Source: an uncultured Gemmatimonadota bacterium
GTDB lineage: Bacteria; Gemmatimonadota; Gemmatimonadetes; Gemmatimonadales; Gemmatimonadaceae
Length of the DNA: 64,000 nucleotides
Reading direction: 5' to 3'
Assembly (NCBI GenBank): GCA_902826615.1
Contig: CADEFN010000002.1
Span: 62,001-126,000 of the forward strand
In this document: positions 1 through 9,166 of the stretch, one piece after another
Layout of the letters: the number at the start of each line of letters is the position of its first letter
Numbering within the stretch: the first letter of the stretch is position 1
Program-made: the position numbers and the translations under genes
Notes under the pieces: model-generated
Told to the model about the DNA's origin: nothing
The model's database searches: none
The model's input: only the letters and a program-made list of their open reading frames with translations

Positions 1-892
1 GCAGCACGGCAAAGGGTTGTACCACACCATCGCGTTTGATCACGATTTCGCCGTCCAGCACGGTGCCATCAGGCAGGTGCCCGGCCGGCACGACGAGATC
101 GGGGAAACGCTCGGTAAGCCGCTCTTCCCCGCGCGACCAGAGAAAGACCTCGCCCCCACGCACAATCAGCTGGGCGCGAATCCCGTCCCACTTCCACTCG
201 GCGAGCCATTCGTCCCGTTCGCCTGACGATTCTGGTGAGTCGCCCAGCGGGCTGGCGAGATAGAAGGGATAGGGACGCGAGCGGTCCGCGGCACCGTCGT
301 CGGCCGCGCGGAGACGTGCACCAAAGGCTGCGGTAGGCTCCCAGGTCCCCATGAGGCGATGCTCGACCACACTGGGAGCGTACCCGAGTCCCTTCGCGAA
401 TCCGCGCACCGCCAGGGTCGCGGAGACCCCAACACGGAGCGCTCCGCCAACGAGTTTGTGCGCCAGAAAGCAGTCCCGCTCATCCAGCGTGTCCCACCAG
501 CGCTGCAGCACCTGCCGTTGCTCGTCAGGCTCGGCGGCGCCAAGGGGGAGCACCTCCTGCTCCATGAACTCGGCGAGACTGAGATCGGGTGGCGCGTTTC
601 CCTGCCCTCGGCTGCAGAGAATGGCAAGCGTCTCGCTCAAGTCCCCGACAGCATGATACGACGCCTCGATGAGCCAGGCAGGCAACCCCGTGTGCTGACT
701 GGCCCAGTCGCGCATCACGTTTCCCGACACCGGGCGGCGCATGCGGCGGCCGGTGAGCACAAACACGGCCCACGCCAGGTCGGCATCACTGGCATCCGTA
801 GCGTATGCCGCCAGGGCGTCGCGCTTTTCGTTGGTCGAGGTGGTCTCGTCCAGCGCGCGGTAGAGATCGCCAAACCGCCGAAAGCCGCTCAC
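1..892 (-). CDS. ATP-dependent DNA ligase, 3' part beyond window
   Basis: Reading leftward from a GTG at 892 gives an open frame to the window edge (about 297 codons). It contains the nucleotidyl-transferase motif EWKWDGIRAQ, with the Lys expected to carry AMP, near residue 230, and the downstream motif DGEIVI near residue 282. The preceding ~200 residues match the N-terminal domain of ATP-dependent ligases. The start codon overlaps the stop of the exonuclease gene as GTGA, so the two are translationally coupled. By family knowledge this is the ligase of the bacterial ligase/exonuclease/helicase repair cluster. It seals nicks in DNA using ATP and is not the essential NAD-dependent LigA. The C-terminal OB domain lies outside the window. 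Confidence 0.9.
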   Translation of the reverse strand, partial: MSGFRRFGDLYRALDETTSTNEKRDALAAYATDASDADLAWAVFVLTGRRMRRPVSGNVMRDWASQHTGLPAWLIEASYHAVGDLSETLAILCSRGQGNAPPDLSLAEFMEQEVLPLGAAEPDEQRQVLQRWWDTLDERDCFLAHKLVGGALRVGVSATLAVRGFAKGLGYAPSVVEHRLMGTWEPTAAFGARLRAADDGAADRSRPYPFYLASPLGDSPESSGERDEWLAEWKWDGIRAQLIVRGGEVFLWSRGEERLTERFPDLVVPAGHLPDGTVLDGEIVIKRDGVVQPFAVL

Positions 893-1899
893 GCGCCATC
901 CTCGTCGGCGTCACTCGCGCCGGGCATCACGGCACCCAGTGCGGCGGCCTCCAGTCCGGTTTCCGCAAGGAACCGCACCAGCGCAGCGCTGTCACCATGG
1001 GTGGCCAGGACGCGTTGTGCCCCGGTCTCACGAATGGTCTGCAGCAGCCCGGGCCAGTCCGCGTGGTCGGACAGGGCAAAGCCGCGGTCCATCGAGCGAC
1101 GGCGCCGAGTGCCGCGGAGCCGCATCCATCCCGACACAAAGGCCATCTGTGGCTCGTGAAGGCGGCGTAGCCATGCAGGAACGGCAGCACTCGGGGGCGC
1201 CAGCACCACGGCCCCGCGCACACCGCCACGCACCGGTGTGTCACGCACCAGCTGGGTGCTGGCCAGTGTGACACCCGCCGCGCGATACAATGCGTTCAGT
1301 GGTTCGACCGCGCCGTGAACCAGGACGGGGGCCTCCAGATGCGGAGCCAGCTCGGCCAGCAGCCGCTGCGCCTTGCCTAACGTGTAGGTGAGCAGGACCG
1401 CACACCCATCGCTGGCCATGGTGGCCTGGCACCAGCTGACCACGTCGGCCATCACCGCATCTGGTCCGGCCCACCGGTACACCGGGAGGGCAAAGGTGGC
1501 TTCGGTGATGAAGGTGTGGCAGCGCACGACCTCGAAGGGGCGGCAGGTCGGGTCGGCTTCGCGTTTATAGTCGCCCGACGCCACCCACACCTCGCCTCCA
1601 TGTTCAACACGCACCTGCGCCGCACCGCGGATGTGCCCGGACGGATGCAGCGAGACCCGCACACCATGAATGGTGCGCGTTTCGCCCCACTCCAGTCCCT
1701 CCACCCTGGCACCAGGGAGCCGATGCTGTAGCAGCGAAACACCTTCAGCTGCCGCGATGTAGAGCTCGCTCCCCGCGCGCGCGTGGTCGGAGTGTGCGTG
1801 TGTTGTGACGGCTCGAGGGACGGGCCGCCAGGGGTCGATATGAAAGTCGCCGGCCTCGCAATAGAGACCGGCGTCTGTCATGGTCAGCAAATCAGCCAT
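889..1899 (-). CDS. Ligase-associated DNA exonuclease (MBL fold)
   Basis: 336 residues. The metallo-beta-lactamase zinc motif HAHSDH is at residues 34-39, followed by HPSGHI and the SGDYKREADPTC segment typical of the ligase-associated exonuclease branch of the beta-CASP-like / COG1236 nucleases. A C-terminal SDHADW motif supplies the late metal-binding His. The gene lies directly upstream of the DNA ligase with a 4-bp overlap, the arrangement that defines this family, so a role in trimming DNA ends before ligation is expected. It starts 23 bp after the cyclophilin stop and may be transcribed with the SusCD genes upstream. A CGTTAGGC octamer supplies its TTA codon at 1375-1382. Confidence 0.92.
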   Translation of the reverse strand: MADLLTMTDAGLYCEAGDFHIDPWRPVPRAVTTHAHSDHARAGSELYIAAAEGVSLLQHRLPGARVEGLEWGETRTIHGVRVSLHPSGHIRGAAQVRVEHGGEVWVASGDYKREADPTCRPFEVVRCHTFITEATFALPVYRWAGPDAVMADVVSWCQATMASDGCAVLLTYTLGKAQRLLAELAPHLEAPVLVHGAVEPLNALYRAAGVTLASTQLVRDTPVRGGVRGAVVLAPPSAAVPAWLRRLHEPQMAFVSGWMRLRGTRRRRSMDRGFALSDHADWPGLLQTIRETGAQRVLATHGDSAALVRFLAETGLEAAALGAVMPGASDADEDGA

Positions 1900-1922
1900 C
1901 GAGTCCGATGGTGTGTGTTACC

Positions 1923-2537
1923 TCATATTACTCGCACGCTCCGTATGCGCACCACACTCTTGAGACGTTGTGGTGGGGCGTCGTCGGCCGGCATCTGCTG
2001 AATACGCCGGACAATGTCCATTCCCTGCGTCACCTTGCCGAAGGCGGCAAAGCCCTGCCCATCGGGATTCCGCTTGCCACCAAAGTCCAGCTCGGGCTGC
2101 GGACCGATGCAGAAGAAGAACTCACTCGACGCCGACCCCGGGGCCCCACGCGCCATGCTGATGATGCCGTCGAGGTGCTTGATCCCGGTTTTGTCGTTGG
2201 TCTCATGCCCGATGGCGGGGAGTCGCTTGGTGGTGTCCATGTCGATCCCGCCCTGGATCACCTCGATTTTCACCGGGCTGGTGGGCTGGTTCTTCATCGT
2301 GACCACACGATAGAACGCCCCGCCATCGTAGCGCTGCTCCGAGACGTACCGCATGAAGTTGGCGGCCGTAATCGGCGCCTTGTCCTGGTATACCTCAACG
2401 ACAATCGGTCCGGCATCAGTGTCGATGCGGACTTTCCGGTTGGCCTGCGCCTGCAGGGTGAAGGGCGCCGTCAGCAGCGCCGCCACCGCGAGGCGCCGCC
2501 AGCTGCGGCGACGCCCCGGAAGGGTGTGTTCGGTCAT
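1923..2537 (-). CDS. Exported cyclophilin-type peptidyl-prolyl isomerase
   Basis: 204 residues. A basic N-terminus and hydrophobic stretch ending at TLQAQA (about residues 1-32) form a signal peptide, so the enzyme should fold proteins in the periplasm. The cyclophilin core is clear: FYRVV, the IQGG segment, ISMARG, SSEFFFCIG and the FGKVTQG near the C-terminus. The usual Phe-Phe-Ile pattern is retained. It overlaps the upstream SusD gene by 4 bp (ATGA), an unusual pairing that suggests it helps fold the neighbouring outer-membrane SusC/SusD proteins; that link is inference. Confidence 0.92.
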   Translation of the reverse strand: MTEHTLPGRRRSWRRLAVAALLTAPFTLQAQANRKVRIDTDAGPIVVEVYQDKAPITAANFMRYVSEQRYDGGAFYRVVTMKNQPTSPVKIEVIQGGIDMDTTKRLPAIGHETNDKTGIKHLDGIISMARGAPGSASSEFFFCIGPQPELDFGGKRNPDGQGFAAFGKVTQGMDIVRRIQQMPADDAPPQRLKSVVRIRSVRVI

Positions 2538-3979
2538 TTGTCGAACCAGACACGCGCGTCAAGCTGCGGCACAGGCTTCGGCGTGTTGGGGTTGGAGTTG
2601 ATCTCTTCGCTCCGGTAGGTCAGTCGGCGAACCACGTTACCCACGAGGGCACCTTGTGGCGGCGTCAGGACGGGATACTCCTGCCCTGCCGGGCCGCTGC
2701 GCTTCCACTGCACCCAGGCTTCCAGCGGGCGCATGAAAAGATCCAGCCACTGCTGCCGGTTCATTTCACGACGCCAGTTGGTGGCGTTGAGGGTCGGGAG
2801 GGCATTCACATAGGTGTCGATCGATGCCGTCGGAACGCCTAACGCTCCCATCGATTCGCGGACACCGGTGCGATAGCGCGCATCGGCGATCCCGATGCCA
2901 CCGGGCCAGAACCCACGCGCGATCGCCTCGGCTTCGAGCAGCAGCTGCTCGGAGTACGAGAAGGACACTTCCGGGAGGTTGGCCTTGAGCAGGTTCAGGT
3001 GCACCAGCGAAGAACGCGGTGTGCGGGGCTCTACTCCAACGAGGGAGAGAAACTCGTTGGCTGAGGCGCCCGGTCCCGGCTGATAGAAAATCGGGAGCCG
3101 CGGATCGTTGAGCGGTACCATCTCGTCGAACATGACCTTTGACGCGTACCAGTCCTGCTGCACGCCACCGCGGAAGATCTGCGTGAACGAGAAACGCGGG
3201 TTCTGGCGGCCGGGCGAATCGAAGTAGGGGAACTTCATCTCATCGCCGCGCGACGCGATCATCGTCTGCGTGGCCATGGCGCCGATGGCAGCCGACTTGG
3301 AGGCATCCGCATCCACCATCGTCATCAGGATGCGGAACTTGAGCGAGTTGGCAAAGCGGCGCCATTTCGCCATATCGCCGCCGTAGTACAGGTCGTTTGG
3401 CGCCGTGATCCGCGCCGACGTGGCGTCGATGAGGGCGATGGCGTCGTCCAGCATCTTGATCGTGCCGTTCAGCACATCCTGCTGCGTGTCAAACTTCGGA
3501 AAGTCCACGTCGCCGGTGGCCGCCTCGCTGAACGGGATGTCGCCCCAGAGATACGTGGTCTGCGAGTAGACAAACGCTTCGTAGATCTTGAGCTGAGCGA
3601 TCGTATTGTTCGGCTTGGGCGTGCGCGATTCGGCCTCACGGCGTGCGAGCACCAGGTTCTTGAGCACGTCGGTGTAAATGGAGCCCCACGCGCTACGCAC
3701 ACGCGTCTGGTCGTACTGCGCCTGCTGCAGTCCCCAGGCGGCGCCCGAGGCCCACTGCTGATTCATAAGCGACACGGGCCAGGTGAGTTCCGCGACACGG
3801 AGCAGGGAGAACTTCACCTCCGCGCCGGCAAAGAGCAGTGCCGGTTCGGCGGTGGTCGATCGGTTGGGATCGACATTCAATGCCCCATCCTCGAAGCAGC
3901 CAACGGTGGCCAGTCCCACGAGGGCCGTTACGCCGAGTCGCCGAGCCTGCTGGATCATGGTGTGATTGCGATTGGTCAT
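2534..3979 (-). CDS. SusD/RagB-family outer-membrane lipoprotein (first pair)
   Basis: 481 residues. The N-terminus ends in ATVGC, a lipobox with Cys about 28, so the mature protein is a lipoprotein. The helical TPR-like body with ALLFAGAEVKFSLLR, the YSQTTYLWGDIPFSEA segment and the C-terminal NWRREMNRQQWLDLF match the SusD-like branch that pairs with RagA/SusC. SusD proteins cap the SusC barrel and bind the imported glycan or peptide. A GAGG Shine-Dalgarno lies 8 nt before the ATG. SusC ends only 24 bp upstream and the cyclophilin overlaps downstream. A CGTTAGGC octamer lies at 2837-2844. The substrate cannot be told from sequence. Confidence 0.93.
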   Translation of the reverse strand: MTNRNHTMIQQARRLGVTALVGLATVGCFEDGALNVDPNRSTTAEPALLFAGAEVKFSLLRVAELTWPVSLMNQQWASGAAWGLQQAQYDQTRVRSAWGSIYTDVLKNLVLARREAESRTPKPNNTIAQLKIYEAFVYSQTTYLWGDIPFSEAATGDVDFPKFDTQQDVLNGTIKMLDDAIALIDATSARITAPNDLYYGGDMAKWRRFANSLKFRILMTMVDADASKSAAIGAMATQTMIASRGDEMKFPYFDSPGRQNPRFSFTQIFRGGVQQDWYASKVMFDEMVPLNDPRLPIFYQPGPGASANEFLSLVGVEPRTPRSSLVHLNLLKANLPEVSFSYSEQLLLEAEAIARGFWPGGIGIADARYRTGVRESMGALGVPTASIDTYVNALPTLNATNWRREMNRQQWLDLFMRPLEAWVQWKRSGPAGQEYPVLTPPQGALVGNVVRRLTYRSEEINSNPNTPKPVPQLDARVWFDK

Positions 3980-4003
3980 GGAGAAATCCTCAGGGAAGGA
4001 CGA

Positions 4004-7000
4004 CTAGTAGGTCAAACGGAGATTGAAGCCGAACGAGCGGGTCGACGGAAGGTTGTTGCGTTCGATCCCTTCGCCGATGAGCGATGCACCGTGCACGTTG
4101 GACTCGGGATCGATGTGCGGCACCTTGCTCGAAATCAGCCACAGGTTGCGCCCTTCGAGCGAGAACACCGCGTCGCTGCTGCGCAGGGCATTCGCCCAGG
4201 AGTTCGGCAGCTTGTAGCTGAACTGGAGTTCGCGGAGCTTGGTGTACGACCCGTCAAAAATGTTGTTCTCCGGGCTCACCGAGCTGTCGAGGTTGCCCCA
4301 GTACTGCTGGACACTCGCTACCGGCACATCGTTAGGTCTGGTGGATCCATCGGCATTGCGGATCACACCCTTCTGGACAAAGGGCGTCCGGTCAGCCGTC
4401 TCGGCACCCGTGCCTGACGAGCGGAGGGCCGACACGGTGTTGGACATCAGCACACCACCCTTGCGAATGTCGACCAGGAAGGAGAGCGACGCATTACGGT
4501 ACCGGAAGGTGTTGTTGATCCCACCGATCCAATCTGGATAAATGTTGCCGAAGAGACGCCGGTTCCCTGGAATACGAAGTCCATTGGCCGGGTTGATGAG
4601 GTACTGGCCCGTGGCGGAGTCACGCTGGAACCCGACACCCTGAATCTGGAACGTGGTGCCCTTGCGCGCCGCGATGAAGGTACCGAATCCGTCGCCAGCC
4701 GTGACGATGAACTCGGAAAGCCCGTCGGCGAGGCTGTCGACCGTGTTGCGGTTGCGGCTCCAGTTGGCGCCAATGTCCCACTGGAAACCGTTGCGGGCGG
4801 CCTGCAGCACGGCGTAGTTGATCTGCGCTTCGATGCCACTGTTGGAAATCTGGCCCACGTTGAGGCGGCGCGCACGGAATCCACTCGTCTCCGGAGTCGA
4901 GATCGACACGATCTGGTCGTAGTTCTTCACGTCGTAGTACGTGAGATCCACACCCATACGGTCCTTGAGCATGCGGAACTCACCACCCACTTCCCATGAG
5001 TTCTGCCGCTGCGGTTTGAGGTTCTTGGGAGGAATGACGTTTGTAGCGCCAAAGGCCGACGCCCCATTGAACGGGAAGCTCTGGTTGAATGTGTAGATGT
5101 CGCTCTGCTGCGTGAGTGGCGAATACGTGAAGGCGAGCTGATAGGGCTCCTCGTCCGAACCCACGTTCGCCCAGTTGGCGCGCAGCTTCGCGAAGCTCAC
5201 CGTGCCGTTCTTGAAGACCGAGGCCTCCTTGAACGCGTCCGACAGCACAAAGCCGGTGGAAATGGAAGGATAGAAGTAGCGGTTGTTGTCGACCGGAAGC
5301 GTGGAGGACCAGTCATTGCGTCCGGTGACGTTCACGAAGAGATAGTCCTTCCAGGAGAAGCCGAGATCGCCGTACGCGCCATAGATCTGCCGTTCGGAGA
5401 AGAAGTTCGTGGCCTCGTTAGTTTGGGCATTGGCCTGCGTGTAGAGCCCGTCGACGTTGAGGCCCTGACTGAACACGCGCTGCCGCTTGAACGTACGCTT
5501 GTTGAAGTTGTGGCCGAGCACACCCTTGAAACCCAGGCTCGGCGTAACCTGCCGGGTGACCGTGGCGATGAAGTCCGTGTTCAGTTCGCGTTCGTTGAAA
5601 TCCTGCGTGTCGAACTGACCATCGAGTCGCCCGCGCGTTCCCTTGCGGGTCACAAAGCGGCGATTCTCGACCGCGATGTCGGTTCCCCCGCGGAACGAGA
5701 GGTTGAGCCAGCTGTTCACGTCGTACGAGGCGAGGGCATTGCCGAACAGGCGGTCGATGGAGTTGTTGAGACCGTTGTTGTCCGTCACCCAGTACATGTT
5801 GTTGCTGGTGCCGGTGCCGTCAATCGAGCCGGCGCGCCCGTCGGCACGCTGCCGGTCGGACCGCAGGAACTCCGTAGACAACGTGCGCGGCGTGAACGTC
5901 CACAGCGACATCGGAATGCTCTGACCATTCTGGCCCTGCGACGCGCGACCCGATGAGTTGGACCGGACATAGTTGGCCGCCAGACGGAGGCTGAATTTCT
6001 CGGTGTAGCGCTGCCCGGCGTTCAGCGCCAGGGTATACCGTTGCAGTTCGGAGTTTGGCACGATACCGCTCTGGCCGAGCCATGTCCCGCCGAGGCGGTA
6101 GTCACTGGTCGGCGTGCCACCATCCCACGACATCGCATGGACGTTGGTGACACCCGTGTTCCAGAAGTCCGAGAAGTTGTTGGGATCCGCGCGCAACACC
6201 TCGGGCACGCCAAGGATGTTCGGCTCGGTCTGCCCCGTGATCTTCGGCCCCCACCCATTGGCGTTGGCGTTGTTGTAGACGCCGAGGTTGCCCTGAGCGT
6301 ATTCGTTCTGGAAGTCGGGCTCGCGGAAGATGTTGTCAGTGCGGAAGGAGCCGTTGTACGTAAAGCGCTTCTGGCCGGCACGACCACGTTTGGTCGTCAC
6401 CACGATCACGCCGTTGCGCGCACGCGAACCGTACAGCGCCGATGCGGCGGCGCCCTTGAGCACGGACATCGACTCGATGTCGTCCGGGTTGAGGTCCTGC
6501 GCCCGGTTGCCAACGTCCACACCACCGGTGACGATCTCGGTTTCCGAGCCGGCGAAGGAGGAGTTGGAAATCGGCACACCGTCCACCACAAAGAGGGGCT
6601 CGCTGGCCGACGCAATCGAGTTCACGCCGCGGATGACGACCTTGCTGCCGCCACCGACGGTGCCCGACTGCTGCGTGATGCGCACACCGGCAATCTTGCC
6701 AGCCACCTGGTTGAGCACGTTGGAGCTTCGTGCCACGGTGAGCTGTGCCGGTTCGATCTGCGCCACCGAATACCCGAGCTCCTTGGTCTCGCGCACGATC
6801 GCGTTAGCCGTTACCACGACACTGGAGAGCTGAGTGGTTGCGGTCTCCAGCGCAACATCGACGGTGTTCCGCCCCTGCACCGACACATCGGTCGGCTTGT
6901 ACCCGATCAGGCGAAACGTGAGCATGTCCACGCTCCGGCTGGCTGGCAGGGTCACGCGGTAGGAACCAGCCGAGTCGGTCATGGCTCCGGTGTTGGTCCC

Positions 7001-7168
7001 GCGTACCACGATAGTGACACCCTGGAGTGGGCGTCCACCATCAACGGCAGTCACTCGGCCCGTGACCGTTCTTGCCTGGGCTTGAACCAACAGGACGGGC
7101 ACGAGGCTCAGCGCGAAGACTGCGCCAAGGACCCGTGCCGCCCTCCCGCTACGACCAGATTCTCGCAT
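4004..7168 (-). CDS. SusC/RagA-family TonB-dependent receptor (first pair)
   Basis: 1,054 residues. A signal peptide ends around VQAQA (residue 32). A carboxypeptidase-regulatory-like beta-sandwich follows (VTGRVTAVDGGRPLQGVTI), then the plug with VVIRGVNSIASASEPLFVVDGVP and the SusC signature around MSVLKGAAASALYGSRA. The rest is a 22-strand beta-barrel ending in the aromatic-terminated FGFNLRLTY expected for BAM-assembled proteins. It imports large ligands in a TonB-dependent way together with its SusD partner. No convincing promoter or regulator binding site is visible in the 213 bp upstream. An octamer variant (CGTTAGGT) is at 4330-4337. Confidence 0.95.
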   Translation of the reverse strand: MRESGRSGRAARVLGAVFALSLVPVLLVQAQARTVTGRVTAVDGGRPLQGVTIVVRGTNTGAMTDSAGSYRVTLPASRSVDMLTFRLIGYKPTDVSVQGRNTVDVALETATTQLSSVVVTANAIVRETKELGYSVAQIEPAQLTVARSSNVLNQVAGKIAGVRITQQSGTVGGGSKVVIRGVNSIASASEPLFVVDGVPISNSSFAGSETEIVTGGVDVGNRAQDLNPDDIESMSVLKGAAASALYGSRARNGVIVVTTKRGRAGQKRFTYNGSFRTDNIFREPDFQNEYAQGNLGVYNNANANGWGPKITGQTEPNILGVPEVLRADPNNFSDFWNTGVTNVHAMSWDGGTPTSDYRLGGTWLGQSGIVPNSELQRYTLALNAGQRYTEKFSLRLAANYVRSNSSGRASQGQNGQSIPMSLWTFTPRTLSTEFLRSDRQRADGRAGSIDGTGTSNNMYWVTDNNGLNNSIDRLFGNALASYDVNSWLNLSFRGGTDIAVENRRFVTRKGTRGRLDGQFDTQDFNERELNTDFIATVTRQVTPSLGFKGVLGHNFNKRTFKRQRVFSQGLNVDGLYTQANAQTNEATNFFSERQIYGAYGDLGFSWKDYLFVNVTGRNDWSSTLPVDNNRYFYPSISTGFVLSDAFKEASVFKNGTVSFAKLRANWANVGSDEEPYQLAFTYSPLTQQSDIYTFNQSFPFNGASAFGATNVIPPKNLKPQRQNSWEVGGEFRMLKDRMGVDLTYYDVKNYDQIVSISTPETSGFRARRLNVGQISNSGIEAQINYAVLQAARNGFQWDIGANWSRNRNTVDSLADGLSEFIVTAGDGFGTFIAARKGTTFQIQGVGFQRDSATGQYLINPANGLRIPGNRRLFGNIYPDWIGGINNTFRYRNASLSFLVDIRKGGVLMSNTVSALRSSGTGAETADRTPFVQKGVIRNADGSTRPNDVPVASVQQYWGNLDSSVSPENNIFDGSYTKLRELQFSYKLPNSWANALRSSDAVFSLEGRNLWLISSKVPHIDPESNVHGASLIGEGIERNNLPSTRSFGFNLRLTY

Positions 7169-7381
7169 AGGTACACCAAGGGGTGGGGGTAGGTCTGCGA
7201 GGGCCGGGCAGCAGGCGGCCGCGGGGCTCCTCGCGTGTGATCTAAAGTGTATGGATGTGCGGGGGCGCGAAAGGCTCCCGTAAGGTTCTGGATGGCAGAC
7301 GACATTCGTCAGCCGCGGGGGGCTCGGGCCGGGCGGGTCGCCGAGGGGCGAGGCGGCCCGGTCGGGCGTTCCTCGACGGCC

Positions 7382-8551
7382 TCACGGGAGTCGGTAGCGT
7401 TGCAGATACTCCAGGTCGTCATCATCGACGCGCACCAGATACACACTTCCCTGCCCGAATCCCGCGAGCCGGGTACGGACCGGGAGCCGCATGCGCGCGG
7501 TCACACGTCCTCGGCCGTCGACCAGATCGAAGGATGGAGTGGAGTCGTTATGCGGTCGGCTGCGCGGCACCCACAGTGTGCCGCTGGGATCCACCAGAGC
7601 GGTGCCTCGTACCGGTGGCAGGTGCGAGGGCCACGGGAGGGAGTTCGCCTCTTCGTCGAGCGCACCCTCTGGCATCCGAGTGATCCGCGGCGTCGGTGCT
7701 GACTTCGTCGCGCCGCTCGGGTGTTGAACCACAAAGATCTTCCCGGGCCGTGTCTGCGACTGCACGAACGCCCGCCGTTCGGCGTCGGTCACCGGAATAC
7801 GCTCGTGCTCGATGGGAGCCCCAACCACGGCCGTGCCGGTCACCGGGTGCCACTCCACGCGATACTCCGGCACGCGCACCACGGCCACTCGACCATCGGG
7901 GGCGACGGCGGCAATGTCTTCGGGCGCGAGCGGGCGGTTGTTGATGTCGCGTATCATCCCGCCGGGAAGCGAGCGCGCGCCCATCTGCCGACCTTTTGGC
8001 ACACGCAAGGTTGTTACCGTGTCGATTTTCCACGTGCGACGATCCACCCGCACGATCACAGTCTCGCCCGTGGCGCCATCCGACGGCCGCTCGGCGTTGT
8101 ACCCCTCCCGCTGTGCATACAACCGGCCGGCAGCATCCACCCCGAAGTACTCGGCCGTCCACACCATCTGTGGTGCGTCTCGGAAGGCGAGGGTGCCAAC
8201 CGGTGCGGCCGCAGGGTCGAGCACGAGCCATCGCGCGTTCATGACATCCCACACCCAGGTGCTGTCGCCGGGCAGGGCAGTCAGGGCCGCCGGGACCCGG
8301 AACTCCCTGGGGCCAGCGCCCTGGCGGGCAACCGTCGTCTTTGCGCCGCGCGCCAGGTCGACCAGGAACAGCTGCGCATCACGTGCATCGGCCACCACCA
8401 CGCGTCGGTCGCGCAGTTCGCGGATGTAGGTGATCCGCGTGAAGGGGTCCGGGTGTTCGTGCTCGGCGCGCTCAAGCATGCGTGTGGACACCTGCGCATC
8501 TGCGGCGCTTCCCACCACCAGCGTTGCAAACAGGGCGGTCCTGTAACTCAC
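7382..8551 (-). CDS. Secreted 6-bladed beta-propeller-like protein, function unknown
   Basis: 389 residues from a GTG at 8551. This start is preferred over a GTG 27 bp upstream because a perfect AGGAGG lies 6 nt before it (8558-8563). A signal peptide ends at SAADAQ. Repeated blade-like segments such as VVVADARDAQLFLVDLA and WVWDVMNARWLVLD fit the NHL/TolB-like six-bladed propeller proteins often found beside SusCD loci in Gemmatimonadota and Bacteroidota. No catalytic residues can be assigned. It is leftward like the SusCD genes but separated from them by 213 bp, so it may have its own transcript. Confidence 0.72.
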   Translation of the reverse strand: MSYRTALFATLVVGSAADAQVSTRMLERAEHEHPDPFTRITYIRELRDRRVVVADARDAQLFLVDLARGAKTTVARQGAGPREFRVPAALTALPGDSTWVWDVMNARWLVLDPAAAPVGTLAFRDAPQMVWTAEYFGVDAAGRLYAQREGYNAERPSDGATGETVIVRVDRRTWKIDTVTTLRVPKGRQMGARSLPGGMIRDINNRPLAPEDIAAVAPDGRVAVVRVPEYRVEWHPVTGTAVVGAPIEHERIPVTDAERRAFVQSQTRPGKIFVVQHPSGATKSAPTPRITRMPEGALDEEANSLPWPSHLPPVRGTALVDPSGTLWVPRSRPHNDSTPSFDLVDGRGRVTARMRLPVRTRLAGFGQGSVYLVRVDDDDLEYLQRYRLP

Positions 8552-8754
8552 CTTTTCCCTCCTGCGCGTCCCTCCCACACGGTCAGGGAGTCAGCGCACC
8601 GCAGTCACGCGCTCGAAGTTGCTGGAACTCTCTACTTCAAAAGTGTCCGCTCCGGTCTGGGGTGTAAACACCAGTGATCGGTCAGGAACGCCCCACCTGA
8701 GACCCCCTCATCGCGATCGCTATCCTGTGCGTCACTGGACCTTTTCAACTCGCT

Positions 8755-8879
8755 CCCGAGGTTCCCTCGGGGGCTGGGGTGGACCCCGCTTGGATTCTTG
8801 GAGGGTGCCCCATCAGCAGTGGCCTCCTATTGGCTGTCGCAGAGCTCGCTTGCCAGCGAGCCCGGCCGTTCTGCCGGCA
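8755..8879 (+). promoter_or_regulatory. Structured upstream region with two clear hairpins
   Basis: The 615 bp between the propeller gene and the PKD lipoprotein hold no supported gene. Within them are two dyads: CCCGAGG / CCTCGGG with a 3-nt loop at 8755-8771, and GCTCGCT / AGCGAGC with a 4-nt loop at 8844-8861. A weaker CCGGC / GCCGG dyad follows. They could form a structured 5' leader for the gene starting at 9167, or be remnants of something else. Neither hairpin has a following T-tract, so they are not ordinary terminators. A GCCTAACG octamer is at 9073-9080. Confidence 0.35.
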
Positions 8880-9166
8880 TGCCCGTTTGCAGGAGCCTCC
8901 GGCTAAGCCTGACCGCGCGTCGGCCGAGCTACTGCAATGGTTCGTTGCAGGCATCGATCCCAGGCGAAACACAACGACTCAGGCAGCCCCTCACATGAGA
9001 TCCTCCGAATCCTCACTCAAGAGCGGGTCGCGTTGCGTTAGTCTTCCCAGCGTCGAGCGGCCGAGCTCAGGCGCCTAACGAGTCGGACACCCCCGGTGGC
9101 ACGAGGTGTGAATGTCACTCCTCGCAGGTCCCGGGACGCGGGCCCGACCCCATGGAGAAACAACTC

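Noticed and set aside
6041-7192. Long rightward open frame antisense to the first SusC gene
   Set aside because: His/Arg/Gly-rich composition with no motif; it mirrors the coding frame of a well-supported SusC gene.
8881-8920. GCCTCCGGCTAAGCC resembling part of a cyclic-di-GMP-I riboswitch
   Set aside because: The second conserved helix, tetraloop and receptor sequences were not found nearby, so the match is only a short stretch.
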